64,000 bases of DNA from Mucilaginibacter sp. OK098 (lineage in GTDB: Bacteria; Bacteroidota; Bacteroidia; Sphingobacteriales; Sphingobacteriaceae). Where the stretch lies: positions 1,116,001-1,180,000 of the forward strand of contig NZ_FRCM01000001.1 of NCBI RefSeq assembly GCF_900142915.1, read 5' to 3'. Shown here in pieces: positions 44,614 through 52,935 of this stretch. The notes below the pieces were generated by a model, which saw only the letters and a list, made by a program, of their open reading frames with translations, was not told the origin of the DNA and did no database searches. The position numbers were made by a program, and so were the translations under genes. The first letter of the stretch is position 1. Each line of letters begins with the position of its first letter.

Positions 44614-46572
44614 ATGAAAAACATGAAAATCCTATTTGCATTACCAGGCATCCTGGCCATGCAGTGTGCATTTGCACAAACCGACACGCATCTTAAACTA
44701 TCCGACGCCTACCCTGCCGCTGGCGAAAAGATCACATTAACCTATGACCCTGCCGGAACTGTAGTTGATGGAAAAAAAGATCTTACTGCAGCAGTTTATT
44801 ATCTAGATAATAAAGATTACCCGGTTGCAGACATCGACTTAAAACCGCAAGGAAAATCATTAGCCGGTGAAATAACCATTCCTGCTACTGCCAAAGCCTT
44901 CTTCATTAAAATAAGCAGTGGCGAAGATGTTGACAACAATAACGAGAAAGGCTACGTGTACCTTGTTTACAAAGACAAACAACCGGTTGAAGGCGCTTAT
45001 GCCATGCAGGGGTACTTTTTAGCCGGTATGGGAAATCACTTTGCAAAAATAAAGACAGACCCTAAGGAAAGCACTGAAGCTTATAAAAAGGAGTTTGCAT
45101 TGCATCCCGGAAGTAAAAAGGACTACCAGGCAACTTATTATTATATGATAGCCAGGAAGCCGGAATGCAAAGCAGAAGTTAATGAGGAGGTTAAATCGCT
45201 TGAAACAAGCACAGATGAAAAGGATTTGATGTTAGCTGTAAATCTTTTAAATATAACAAAAAGCACCGGAGCCGATTCATTGAATACTATTGTTAAAAAT
45301 AAATTCCCCGATGGCTTAACTGTGAAGAATGAATTGGGAATGGCGTTTTCAAAGGAAAAAGACCTGGCCAAAAAAGACTCCATTTACAATGTTTATATTA
45401 AAAAGTATCCTGAAATCCCCACTGATAAAAACACCATACAAGATAACTTCAGATTACAATTGGCAGGCGCATATCTTGCAAAAGGCGATATGGTCAATTA
45501 CAATAAATATGAAGCTTTAATTAAAAATAAAACAAATTTAGCAGGGTCATTGAATAATGTGGCTTATCCATGGGCGCAAAAAGGTGAACATTTGGCTGAC
45601 GCAGAGAAATTGTCGAAACAATCGCTTGATATCGTTTCAGAAAAGATCAGCAATCCTGCTGGGGCAGCATACACTTCTCCTTCACAAATGAAAAAGAATT
45701 ACGAGTTTACCTATGATATGTATGCTGATACCTATGCCCTGATCTTGTTTAAAGAAAACAAATTGGATGAGGCCCTTAAATATGAACAACCTGTATTTGA
45801 CCATAGCGGCAAAAATATTGAAGGAGAAATATACGAGCACTACATACAGATCTTAAGCGCCCTTGGGCAATCAGCAAAAGCACAACAGTATGCTGAAAAT
45901 GCTATAAAAGAAGGAAAGGGAACTGATATTATTAAAAGTGAACTGAAAAAAAACTATGCTAAAATAAAAGGCAGTGAAAATGGTTACGATCAATACCTGG
46001 TATCCTTAGAAACGGCAGCGAAGAACAAGCTAATGGCCGACCTGGCAAAAACAATGATCAATACCCCTGCTCCTGCTTTTACACTTAAAGATCTTGATGG
46101 AAAAGCTGTTTCATTAGCCGATTTAAAAGGGAAAGTTGTGATAGTTGATTTTTGGGCAACCTGGTGCGGGCCCTGTAAAGCTTCATTTCCGGGGATGCAA
46201 ATGGCTGTAACTAAATATAAAGATAACCCTAATGTTATGTTTTTATTTGTTGATGTATGGGAAACTGCAGCAAATTATACCGATGAAGTTAAAAAGTTCA
46301 TTGCTGATAATAAATACACTTTCCACGTACTGCTGGATGAAAAAACTGCAAGTGGCAAACAGGATAAAGTAGTAAGTACATTTGATGTACCAGGAATACC
46401 AACTAAGTTTGTTATTGATAAAAGCGGAAATATCCGCTTTAAGTATGTGGGTTTCTTAGGCACGCCTGAAAAACTGGTTGACGAGATAACCAACATGGTT
46501 GATATGGCAGGTAATCCTGAAGCTTATGCTGCTGAACAGAAACCAACTGATAAAAAAGCCGGTATGAAATAA
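44614..46572 (+). CDS. Exported TlpA-like thioredoxin-domain protein
   Basis: A 652-residue protein with a signal peptide (about 1-22, ending MQCAFAQ). A beta-rich N-terminal domain (about 25-150) leads to a helical TPR-like middle (about 180-480) containing GMAFSKEKDLAKKDSIYNVYIKKYPEIPTDKN. The C-terminal TlpA domain (about 495-640) has FWATWCGPCKASFPG with the CxxC at about 517-520 and PTKFVIDKSG. It is predicted to be a periplasmic thiol-disulfide oxidoreductase. The ATG at 44614 is preferred to 44623 (MKIL), and a TTG at 44584 is rejected. Confidence 0.9.
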   Translation: MKNMKILFALPGILAMQCAFAQTDTHLKLSDAYPAAGEKITLTYDPAGTVVDGKKDLTAAVYYLDNKDYPVADIDLKPQGKSLAGEITIPATAKAFFIKISSGEDVDNNNEKGYVYLVYKDKQPVEGAYAMQGYFLAGMGNHFAKIKTDPKESTEAYKKEFALHPGSKKDYQATYYYMIARKPECKAEVNEEVKSLETSTDEKDLMLAVNLLNITKSTGADSLNTIVKNKFPDGLTVKNELGMAFSKEKDLAKKDSIYNVYIKKYPEIPTDKNTIQDNFRLQLAGAYLAKGDMVNYNKYEALIKNKTNLAGSLNNVAYPWAQKGEHLADAEKLSKQSLDIVSEKISNPAGAAYTSPSQMKKNYEFTYDMYADTYALILFKENKLDEALKYEQPVFDHSGKNIEGEIYEHYIQILSALGQSAKAQQYAENAIKEGKGTDIIKSELKKNYAKIKGSENGYDQYLVSLETAAKNKLMADLAKTMINTPAPAFTLKDLDGKAVSLADLKGKVVIVDFWATWCGPCKASFPGMQMAVTKYKDNPNVMFLFVDVWETAANYTDEVKKFIADNKYTFHVLLDEKTASGKQDKVVSTFDVPGIPTKFVIDKSGNIRFKYVGFLGTPEKLVDEITNMVDMAGNPEAYAAEQKPTDKKAGMK

Positions 46573-46622
46573 TAAAAATGCTGCTTAAAAAAAGAAGAGG
46601 CTGTATCAAAAGCAACTATGAA

Positions 46623-46642
46623 AGCCCCGGTAAACCGGGGCT
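46623..46642 (+). terminator. Terminator of the TlpA-like gene
   Basis: The hairpin AGCCCCGGT / ACCGGGGCT with a 2-base loop, about 50 bp after the stop, followed by TATTT. Confidence 0.7.
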
Positions 46643-46654
46643 TATTTCCCTTCC

Positions 46655-46819
46655 CCGTTGGCTGTGTCCCCACAGCCAACCACCATGCTAATCGAAAATG
46701 TATTAGTTTGGATCAAAAACTAAAATACAGAAAAGAGTCAACGACATAAAGCTTATTAATATACGATATGAATACGGCGCGAATGTCCTGGTGGTTGGCT
46801 GTGAGGACACAGCCAACGG
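46655..46819. repeat. 165-bp structured repeat with 31-bp inverted ends
   Basis: The left end CCGTTGGCTGTGTCCCCACA...CAACCACCA (46655-46685) matches the complement of 46789-46819 with one mismatch. Each arm is itself a palindrome (GTTGGCTGTG / CACAGCCAAC). Between them lies A+T-rich non-coding sequence. Confidence 0.7.
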
Positions 46820-46837
46820 AGAGAAAAAATGATTATT

Positions 46838-46880
46838 AAAAAAGAAAGCGATCTGCTTGTAGCAGATCGCTTTCTTTTTA
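46838..46880. terminator. Bidirectional terminator
   Basis: A 17-bp perfect stem AAAGAAAGCGATCTGCT / AGCAGATCGCTTTCTTT with a TGT loop, flanked by A-run and T-run. It serves the minus-strand LOG-family gene and any read-through from the TlpA-like gene. Confidence 0.88.
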
Positions 46881-46897
46881 GACTGAAAAATTTTAAA

Positions 46898-47605
46898 TTA
46901 AAAGTTTGGTTTCAGTACATATTTCTCATAAAAACGGAAAATATGTTCAGCTGCTTCTTCGGCAGTATCAACCAAGCGGTAAAGCATCAGGTCGTCCGGA
47001 TGGATATTGTGCTCCTGTTCAAGCATTTTCTCTTCCACCCAGTTAAAAAGTCCTTTCCAATAATCAACACCAACAAATACAATGGGGAAACGGGCTATCT
47101 TACCTGTTTGGATCAGCGTAATTGCTTCAAATGATTCATCCATAGTTCCGAAACCGCCCGGCAAAATAATAAAGCCCTGGGAGTATTTCATAAACATTAC
47201 CTTACGGATAAAAAAGTAATCAAACTCCAGGATCTTGTCCCTGTCGATATACTTATTATGAAACTGTTCAAAAGGGAGCTCAATATTTAAACCTACTGAT
47301 TTTCCTCCGGCTTCATAAGCACCTTTATTGGCCGCCTCCATAATCCCGGGGCCACCACCTGAAATTACGCCATATCCTCTCTCAGTTAAGATCCTAGCCG
47401 TATTCTCGGCTAACTTGTAATACTTATTATCATTATGCGTACGCGCCGAACCAAATATGGATACGCATGGGCCTATTTTAGCCAGCTTTTCAAAGCCGTC
47501 AACAAACTCAGCCATAATTTTAAAGATCTGCCAGGAGTCGGTTACTTTAATTTCCTGCCAATTTTTATTCTCAAACGCTTGTCTTATTTTTTCTTCACCT
47601 GTCAT
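46898..47605 (-). CDS. LOG-family (TIGR00730) Rossmann-fold protein
   Basis: A 235-residue cytoplasmic protein. The family hallmarks are GVISGGGPGIMEAANKGAYEAGG at about 72-95 and ILPGGFGTMDESFEAITLIQTGK at about 145-167, including PGGxGTxxE. In plants and some bacteria this fold acts as cytokinin riboside 5'-monophosphate phosphoribohydrolase; the E. coli PpnN and others also cleave nucleotide N-glycosidic bonds. The longer N-terminus is typical of the Bacteroidota group. The ORF ends in a short Lys/Pro tail. Transcribed alone, with TCCGGAAG-type repeats upstream. Confidence 0.93.
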   Translation of the reverse strand: MTGEEKIRQAFENKNWQEIKVTDSWQIFKIMAEFVDGFEKLAKIGPCVSIFGSARTHNDNKYYKLAENTARILTERGYGVISGGGPGIMEAANKGAYEAGGKSVGLNIELPFEQFHNKYIDRDKILEFDYFFIRKVMFMKYSQGFIILPGGFGTMDESFEAITLIQTGKIARFPIVFVGVDYWKGLFNWVEEKMLEQEHNIHPDDLMLYRLVDTAEEAAEHIFRFYEKYVLKPNF

Positions 47606-47707
47606 GTTCTTTAATTAGTCCGGAAGTCCGAAAGTCGGTAAAGTCCGGAAGGTTTTTAGTTTTTTATAATAATATTACAATAGTTGGGCGTTTAAGTTTT
47701 GCTGATG

Positions 47708-49189
47708 CTAAGCCAGGCTTTCGGACTTCGCAGAAGAAGTTAACCACAGTCCAACAAACGTAATTAATCCGTTTACTATTATCAACTCGTTATCAAAAAT
47801 GTAACCACCAAATAATTTTGCCGAATTAATGCTCAGATAATAACATATGGCCGGGGAGATTAAACAAATAAAAGGCGTTAGCTTATCCATAACCTGCCTT
47901 TTGCCCAAAAACAACCCGAACGAATAGAGGCCCAGCAATGGCCCATAGGTATATGACGCCACTTTAAATATGGCGTTAACAACCGCCGTATTGGTTATAG
48001 CGTTAAATATAATAATGGTTAACAGTAAACAGCCTGAAAACACAATATGCACATAATGGCGTACCCTAACCATTTCCTTACCGTTAGTATTCGCTTTTTT
48101 ATTAAAGCCCAAAAAGTCTACGCAAAAAGATGTGGTAAGCGCGGTTAAAGCCGAATCTGTAGTGGCAAAGGTAGCCGCGGTTAAACCCAGCATAAATACC
48201 ATTCCCGGTATCAGGCCAAGATATTTCAGGGCGATGGTTGGATACAGGTAATCTGTCTTTTCAACTGTAATGCCATATTTTGCAGCGTACATATAAAGTA
48301 AAGCTCCAACACATAAAAAGAAAATATTGATCACCACAAAAACAGCCGTAAAACTGAACATGTTCTTTTTCGCTTCGCGGATGTTTTTAAGGCTCAGGTT
48401 TTTTTGCATCAGGTCCTGGTCAAGTCCTGTCATTGCAACAGTGATAAACAGCCCTCCCCAAAAAGCCTTGGCGAAGTGGAATTTACTGGTTAAAAAATCA
48501 CCAAAGAAAAAGATCTTGGAGTAACTGCTGTTCTTAATCGCCTCTGCCGCTTCAAAAATATTATAGTGCAGACTTTGACAAATAAAATATATCGACAAAA
48601 ATACTGATGATACCAGGAACAGCGTTTGCAGGCTGTCCGTAATAATAATAGTTTTTAGTCCACCCTTAAACGTGTACGACCAGATGAGCACTAAACAGAT
48701 CAGCCCGGTTATTACAAACGGTACATGGTAGCTATCAAAAATAAATTTCTGTAAAACTATAACCACCAAATAAAGCCTAAAAGATGAACCAATAATGCGG
48801 CTGATCAAAAAGATCCCGGCTGCTGTTTTATAGCTCCAGGTACCAAGCGCTCCTTCAATATAACTGTATATAGAGGTGAGTTTCAGCCGGTAATAAAGCG
48901 GCAATAAAACTGTAGCTATAACTATAAAACCGGCCGCATTCCCTAAAACAAACTGGAAATATTCAAACTGATCGCCGGTTGCTGCGCCAACTTTGCCAGG
49001 TACCGATATAAAAGTTACCCCGCTCAATGCGGTACCGATCATCCCAAAAGCTACCAGGTACCATTTGGAATTGCGGTTAGCTACAAAAAAGGTATCATTA
49101 TCAGATGACTTACGCGAGGTTAACCATGATATAATGAGCAATACTAAAAAGTAACCGATGATGAATGTGAGTAATATTCCGGGAGACAT
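47708..49189 (-). CDS. Sodium:solute symporter-family transporter
   Basis: A 493-residue membrane protein with 13 TM helices and the SSS-family pattern: GTALSGVTFISVPGKVG in the first helix set, GLTAATFATTDSALTALTTSFCVDF with the conserved Asp/Ser/Thr of the Na+-site region, and GLDQDLMQKNL. Substrates in this family range from sugars to proline, and none can be named here. The last residues (SSAKSESLA) come from a TCCGAAAG-type repeat word. It is the gene before the four-helix-bundle cassette. Confidence 0.93.
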   Translation of the reverse strand: MSPGILLTFIIGYFLVLLIISWLTSRKSSDNDTFFVANRNSKWYLVAFGMIGTALSGVTFISVPGKVGAATGDQFEYFQFVLGNAAGFIVIATVLLPLYYRLKLTSIYSYIEGALGTWSYKTAAGIFLISRIIGSSFRLYLVVIVLQKFIFDSYHVPFVITGLICLVLIWSYTFKGGLKTIIITDSLQTLFLVSSVFLSIYFICQSLHYNIFEAAEAIKNSSYSKIFFFGDFLTSKFHFAKAFWGGLFITVAMTGLDQDLMQKNLSLKNIREAKKNMFSFTAVFVVINIFFLCVGALLYMYAAKYGITVEKTDYLYPTIALKYLGLIPGMVFMLGLTAATFATTDSALTALTTSFCVDFLGFNKKANTNGKEMVRVRHYVHIVFSGCLLLTIIIFNAITNTAVVNAIFKVASYTYGPLLGLYSFGLFLGKRQVMDKLTPFICLISPAICYYLSINSAKLFGGYIFDNELIIVNGLITFVGLWLTSSAKSESLA

Positions 49190-49200
49190 GTTGTTTTGTT

Positions 49201-49238
49201 AGTCCGAAAGTCCGAAAGTCCGGAAGTCCGAAAGATGA
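49201..49238. repeat. Left inverted repeat of the four-helix-bundle cassette
   Basis: AGTCCGAAAGTCCGAAAGTC, then CGGAAGTCCGAAAGATGA: a 38-bp run of TCCGAAAG/TCCGGAAG words. It is the complement of 49741-49778 at 36 of 38 positions. A second, looser group of words continues to about 49287. Confidence 0.75.
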
Positions 49239-49312
49239 ATTTTAGTCCGGAAGCAGGGAAAGCCCGAGAGTCCGGAAGATGAACTAATTATCTAAAGTGC
49301 AATTTAACATTA

Positions 49313-49666
49313 TTATTTTAACGAGTTTTTTAATCCATTAATCATAACCAGGATTTCTTCAGATTGTGCGTAAATTTTAGAGAAGTTAGGTTGTTCGATT
49401 AAGTTTCGTTTTTGTGCAAGATATAAACATCCCACAACTTCAACATTAGAGCGTAATGCGTATCCTAAAAACTTATTAAATTCGGCATTTGACTGACCGG
49501 TAGAACCTTCTGCAATATTTAACGAAACAGAATCAGCCGCCCTCCTTATTTGTGCTGACAATATAAACAATTCCTCTTTTGGAAAACCCTTTGTCAATTC
49601 ATGAACACTTGCTGCCAAATCAACTGCTTTTTGCCAAACTATTAATTTCTCAAACTTAAAACTCAT
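49313..49666 (-). CDS. Four-helix-bundle protein (23S rRNA intervening-sequence type)
   Basis: A 117-residue protein with the consensus SFKFEKLIVWQKAVDLAASVHEL at the N-terminus in two pieces, KEELFILSAQIRRAADSVSLNIAEG (about 40-64) and the QSNAEFNKFLGYALRSNVEVVGCLYLAQK segment. This fold occurs in bacterial S23/IVP proteins and in the diversity-generating-retroelement accessory protein Avd; no retroelement is seen here. The ORF from 49696 is cut to the ATG at 49666, where family similarity starts. Inverted TCCGAAAG repeats bracket it. Confidence 0.9.
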   Translation of the reverse strand: MSFKFEKLIVWQKAVDLAASVHELTKGFPKEELFILSAQIRRAADSVSLNIAEGSTGQSNAEFNKFLGYALRSNVEVVGCLYLAQKRNLIEQPNFSKIYAQSEEILVMINGLKNSLK

Positions 49667-49740
49667 AACATTAAAATCCTGGCGACAAGTTATCAAACAA
49701 AAGGAAATTTATCCAAAAATTTATTTTGACAAATTGCAAG

Positions 49741-49778
49741 TCATCTTTCGGACTTGCGGACTTCCGGACTTTCGGACT
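49741..49778. repeat. Right inverted repeat of the four-helix-bundle cassette
   Basis: TCATCTTTCGGACTTGCGGA, then CTTCCGGACTTTCGGACT, the complement of 49201-49238 at 36 of 38 positions. It ends 18 bp before the recR start. Confidence 0.75.
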
Positions 49779-49796
49779 ATTCCCTATCTTCGCAAC

Positions 49797-50414
49797 ATGA
49801 ACTTTTCATCGAGGTTGCTGGAAGATGCTGTAGCTGAATTTGCGAAATTGCCGGGGGTGGGTCAAAAAACTGCTTTACGCCTCGTTTTACACCTGTTAAA
49901 CCAGGAGAAGGGCGATGTAGAAAAGTTTAGCGCCACTATAAGCAAGCTGCGTAACGAAATCCAGTTTTGCCGGGTTTGTTTAAACATTTCCGATCACCCG
50001 GTTTGCGAGATCTGTTCTTCCCCAAAACGGGATCATACCATGATCTGCGTTGTTGAAGATACCCGCGATGTAATGGCCATTGAAAATACAAACCAGTATA
50101 ATGGCGTATACCACGTGTTGGGTGGCCTAATATCGCCAATGGATGGTGTTGGACCGTCTGATCTTGAGGTAGATTCATTGCTTGACCGTTTAAAAGAAAA
50201 TGACGTAAAAGAGATCATTTTCGCGCTTAGCGCTACCATGGAAGGCGATACCACTATTTTTTATTTAGATAAACGTTTAAAATCTTTTGATATAACCATA
50301 TCAACCATCGCTCGTGGCATAGCTTTTGGTGGAGAATTGGAGTATGTAGATGAAATCACATTAGGACGATCCATCGCCACACGTATTCCTTATATCAATT
50401 CACTGTCAAAGTAA
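49797..50414 (+). CDS. recR: Recombination-mediator protein RecR
   Basis: A 205-residue protein. The helix-hairpin-helix (KLPGVGQKTALRLVLHLL, about 16-33), the C4 zinc finger (CRVCLNISDHPVCEIC, about 60-75), and the Toprim domain (ICVVEDTRDVMAIENT, about 84-99, and ATMEGDTTIFYLDKRL) are in order. It helps load RecA with RecO and RecF at gapped DNA. The ORF start at 49734 lies in repeat words; MNFSSRLLEDAV at 49797 is the family start. The -7-like TATCTTCG just before it is a possible promoter. A GT2 gene follows after 2 bp. Confidence 0.96.
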   Translation: MNFSSRLLEDAVAEFAKLPGVGQKTALRLVLHLLNQEKGDVEKFSATISKLRNEIQFCRVCLNISDHPVCEICSSPKRDHTMICVVEDTRDVMAIENTNQYNGVYHVLGGLISPMDGVGPSDLEVDSLLDRLKENDVKEIIFALSATMEGDTTIFYLDKRLKSFDITISTIARGIAFGGELEYVDEITLGRSIATRIPYINSLSK

Positions 50415-50416
50415 AT

Positions 50417-51250
50417 ATGAAGCTATCCGTAATAGTTGTAAATCGTAATACTTGTCTATTGCTAAAACAAGCATTAAATTCTTTAATTGATGCCTGCAAA
50501 GGCATTGATTATGAATTACTTATAGTAGATAACGCCTCTGCTGACCATTCGCTTGAAATGCTTGCAAATAATTTTCCTGATATAAAAGTCATTGCTAATG
50601 ATACTGATCTTGGCGTAGCAAAAGCCAACAACCAGGCATTAAAACAGTGTACAGGGGAGTATATTTTACTGGTCAGTCCGGATACAATAACCGTCAAAGA
50701 CGCAGTTGAAAAGATGATAACGTTTATGGACGACCATGCAGATGCGGGTGGTATGGGGATCAGGATGCTAAGTCCATTGGGGCGCTTTTTACCGGAATCT
50801 ATCCATGGTTTAACAAAAACATGGGGTACATTTTTAAGGATTATAGGCTTTGCCAAACACCTTTCAAAAACCCGGCTTTATGACAGGCACCGCAAAGATT
50901 GGGTTGAAGAGTTCCAGGTAGCAGAAGTTGATATATTAAATGGCGCATGTATGATGCTGCGCAGTACCGCCTTAAATGAAACCGGTGTGTTTGACGAACG
51001 TTTCTTTATGTATGGAGCTGATATCGACTTATCATACAGGTTAAGGCTTGCCGGTTTTAAAAACTATTATTTCCCAAAAACATACATCATTAACTTTGAA
51101 AGCCATAGGCCGGCCAAGTTTAGCTGGAATTACGTTAAGTATTTTTATGGTGCTATGTTCATATTCGCCGTCAAATACTTAATCAAGGTACCCGATCTTG
51201 TGGTTAAGGGCGTGCCACAACTGTTCCCTTCAACTTACGAGGTTAAATAG
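50417..51250 (+). CDS. Glycosyltransferase family 2 protein
   Basis: A 277-residue GT-A fold enzyme. Landmarks are VIVVNRNTCLLLKQALNSL, LLIVDNASADHSLEML (~38-52), and the sugar-nucleotide motif region EYILLVSPDTITVKDAV (SPDT replaces DxD), with DERFFMYGADIDLSYRLRLAGF at about 195. This is close to the rhamnosyltransferase-like group that uses NDP-sugars on cell-envelope glycans. It starts 2 bp after recR, so the genes are co-transcribed although unrelated in role. No TM segment. Confidence 0.92.
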   Translation: MKLSVIVVNRNTCLLLKQALNSLIDACKGIDYELLIVDNASADHSLEMLANNFPDIKVIANDTDLGVAKANNQALKQCTGEYILLVSPDTITVKDAVEKMITFMDDHADAGGMGIRMLSPLGRFLPESIHGLTKTWGTFLRIIGFAKHLSKTRLYDRHRKDWVEEFQVAEVDILNGACMMLRSTALNETGVFDERFFMYGADIDLSYRLRLAGFKNYYFPKTYIINFESHRPAKFSWNYVKYFYGAMFIFAVKYLIKVPDLVVKGVPQLFPSTYEVK

Positions 51251-51346
51251 CAAACTGCAACTATTACCACTTTAATTTCTTTTTACCAGTCATAATTGAT
51301 GGTAAATTTACCTGTCCAAGAAATATAAAATTTCTAAATTTGGTGC

Positions 51347-51508
51347 ATGAAATTAGCTGTGCACTGTTCGTGTTTAAAAAAACTCAAAAAGCAAGAACAG
51401 ATATTAAAAATCGAATCGGATTTAACCGAAGCATTTAATGAAGTTGCTTTATTAAAAAACTCTCCCAAAAGCAAACAAACTTTAGCTGATTTTCTAAACG
51501 ATTTATAG
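51347..51508 (+). CDS. Small ORF of 53 residues, unknown
   Basis: Between the GT2 gene and the SDR gene the frame MKLAVHCSCLKKLKKQEQIL...ADFLNDL encodes 53 residues. It is rich in Lys and Leu, with a CSC motif and a helical middle. TAAATTTG at 51335-51342 fits a -7 box and would put a transcript start near the ATG, so the mRNA could be leaderless. I do not recognise the protein; coding is plausible but not certain. Confidence 0.4.
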   Translation: MKLAVHCSCLKKLKKQEQILKIESDLTEAFNEVALLKNSPKSKQTLADFLNDL

Positions 51509-51557
51509 TATTGATAATTGGAACAATACTATTTAAGTACCTTCTTTTCCCCCATTT

Positions 51558-52373
51558 ATGAATTTAACTAATAAAGTAGTAATAATTACCGGTGCATCTT
51601 CAGGAATTGGCAAATCCCTTGCCACAGAGTTTGCCAAACGCGGCGCAAATCTTGTTTTGGGTGCAAGGCATTTTGTTAATTTATGTACAATAACGCAACA
51701 GCTTGAGCAACAATACAAAATAAAAGCGGTAGCCGTACAATGTGATGTAACCATTGAGGCTGACTGTGACCTTTTAATAAAACAAGCCCTGGTTACCTTT
51801 GAACGCGTTGACATATTAATAAATAATGCAGGCATTTCTATGCGGGCACTATTTAAGGATACTGACCTTAAAGTTTTAAAATCGGTGATGGATGTAAACT
51901 TTTGGGGAACAGTATATTGTACCAAATATGCATTACCTGAGATATTAAAAACACAAGGCACCATTGTTGGTGTTTCGTCAATTGCAGGATATAAAGGGTT
52001 ACCCGGACGCTCGGGCTATTCCGCATCAAAATTTGCCATGAATGGCTTCCTGGATGCTTTGCGGGTGGAGAATTTAAAAACGGGAGTTCATATCTTAACT
52101 GCGTGCCCTGGTTTTACAGCATCAAACATCCGCAATACTGCTTTGGATAAAGAAGGTAACGAACAGCGTGAAAGCACTTTAAATGAACAAAGCATGATGA
52201 CCAGCGATGAAGTAGCTAAAATTATTGCTGACGGTGTTGAAAACAGGTCAAGAACGCTGATAATGACCGGCCAGGGAAAATTAACTGTATTGATAAGCAA
52301 GTTTTTTCCTAAGCTGCTGGATAAGCTGGTTTATAATACTTTGGCTAAAGAAAGAAATTCGTTGTTGAGATAG
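51558..52373 (+). CDS. SDR-family oxidoreductase
   Basis: A 271-residue short-chain dehydrogenase. The NAD(P) motif TGASSGIGKSLA (~12-23), NNAGIS (~91), the catalytic Ser in VGVSSIAG (~139) and YSASK (YxxxK, ~153-157) are all present. The C-terminal ~50 residues after PGFTASNIRNTAL vary and would set the substrate. This resembles the membrane-peripheral SDRs that reduce ketosteroid- or lipid-like substrates. A single gene; no obvious partner. Confidence 0.94.
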   Translation: MNLTNKVVIITGASSGIGKSLATEFAKRGANLVLGARHFVNLCTITQQLEQQYKIKAVAVQCDVTIEADCDLLIKQALVTFERVDILINNAGISMRALFKDTDLKVLKSVMDVNFWGTVYCTKYALPEILKTQGTIVGVSSIAGYKGLPGRSGYSASKFAMNGFLDALRVENLKTGVHILTACPGFTASNIRNTALDKEGNEQRESTLNEQSMMTSDEVAKIIADGVENRSRTLIMTGQGKLTVLISKFFPKLLDKLVYNTLAKERNSLLR

Positions 52374-52406
52374 TAAAATCTCGTTTTAAAACGTTTTCAG
52401 ATCGTT

Positions 52407-52913
52407 TTAATTGGGAATAATTTTGTCCTCTATCAATTTATTTACCAGGGTATTAAGGGTTTTATTTACTACATCGCTATCCTTTAGCGACGTGTAAGAA
52501 TCAGCGGAGACATCAAGTTCACCTTTCCAAACATTTTTTTGCGTTCCGGCGTCAGTTAAGGTTAATTCAAACGTCCCCATTTCAATGCCTGAAACGGTTT
52601 GTTTTATGGTTAGAATTGCCTCCGGCTTAAAAGGCTCCATCTCTTTGTTCAGATCATCCTCTGTTGCCAGGGATAGCGTATTGCGTTTTGAACTCCCGGA
52701 GTTTATACCTTTAGCCGTAAACCTTTTTTGAAGTCCATTAATCATCTCATTGCAAAAAGCCGACATTTTAGTATCACATATTACTACTATGTATATCTTT
52801 TTAGGCTGTTTTGTATATTTTCCGTCTTTGTTAGATGCAATTTTAACGGTTGAGCAGGATTGGATAGAAGCTATTGCAAAAAAAATAAATAACAGTTGAA
52901 GTTTTGCTTTCAT
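52407..52913 (-). CDS. Lipoprotein, second of paralogous pair
   Basis: A 168-residue protein with a lipobox (FFAIASIQSC) after a hydrophobic N-terminus. The mature part shares with its neighbour IASNKDGKYTKQPKKIYIVV, RKTLSLATE, EAILTIKQTV and NKLIEDKIIPN, in pieces. It contains alternating strands and helices and no catalytic motif that I know. The ATG at 52913 is preferred, though 52928 is possible. It is the 3' gene of a tandem duplicate; the pair may form a hetero-complex at the outer membrane (inference). Confidence 0.7.
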   Translation of the reverse strand: MKAKLQLLFIFFAIASIQSCSTVKIASNKDGKYTKQPKKIYIVVICDTKMSAFCNEMINGLQKRFTAKGINSGSSKRNTLSLATEDDLNKEMEPFKPEAILTIKQTVSGIEMGTFELTLTDAGTQKNVWKGELDVSADSYTSLKDSDVVNKTLNTLVNKLIEDKIIPN

Positions 52914-52935
52914 TTTAGGGAAATACATTTAGAGA

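Noticed and set aside
49313-49666. The four-helix-bundle protein as an Avd of a diversity-generating retroelement
   Set aside because: No reverse transcriptase, template repeat or variable repeat is seen nearby.
47615-49790. TCCGAAAG word runs as a CRISPR array
   Set aside because: The words are short and contiguous with no unique spacers, and no cas gene is nearby.
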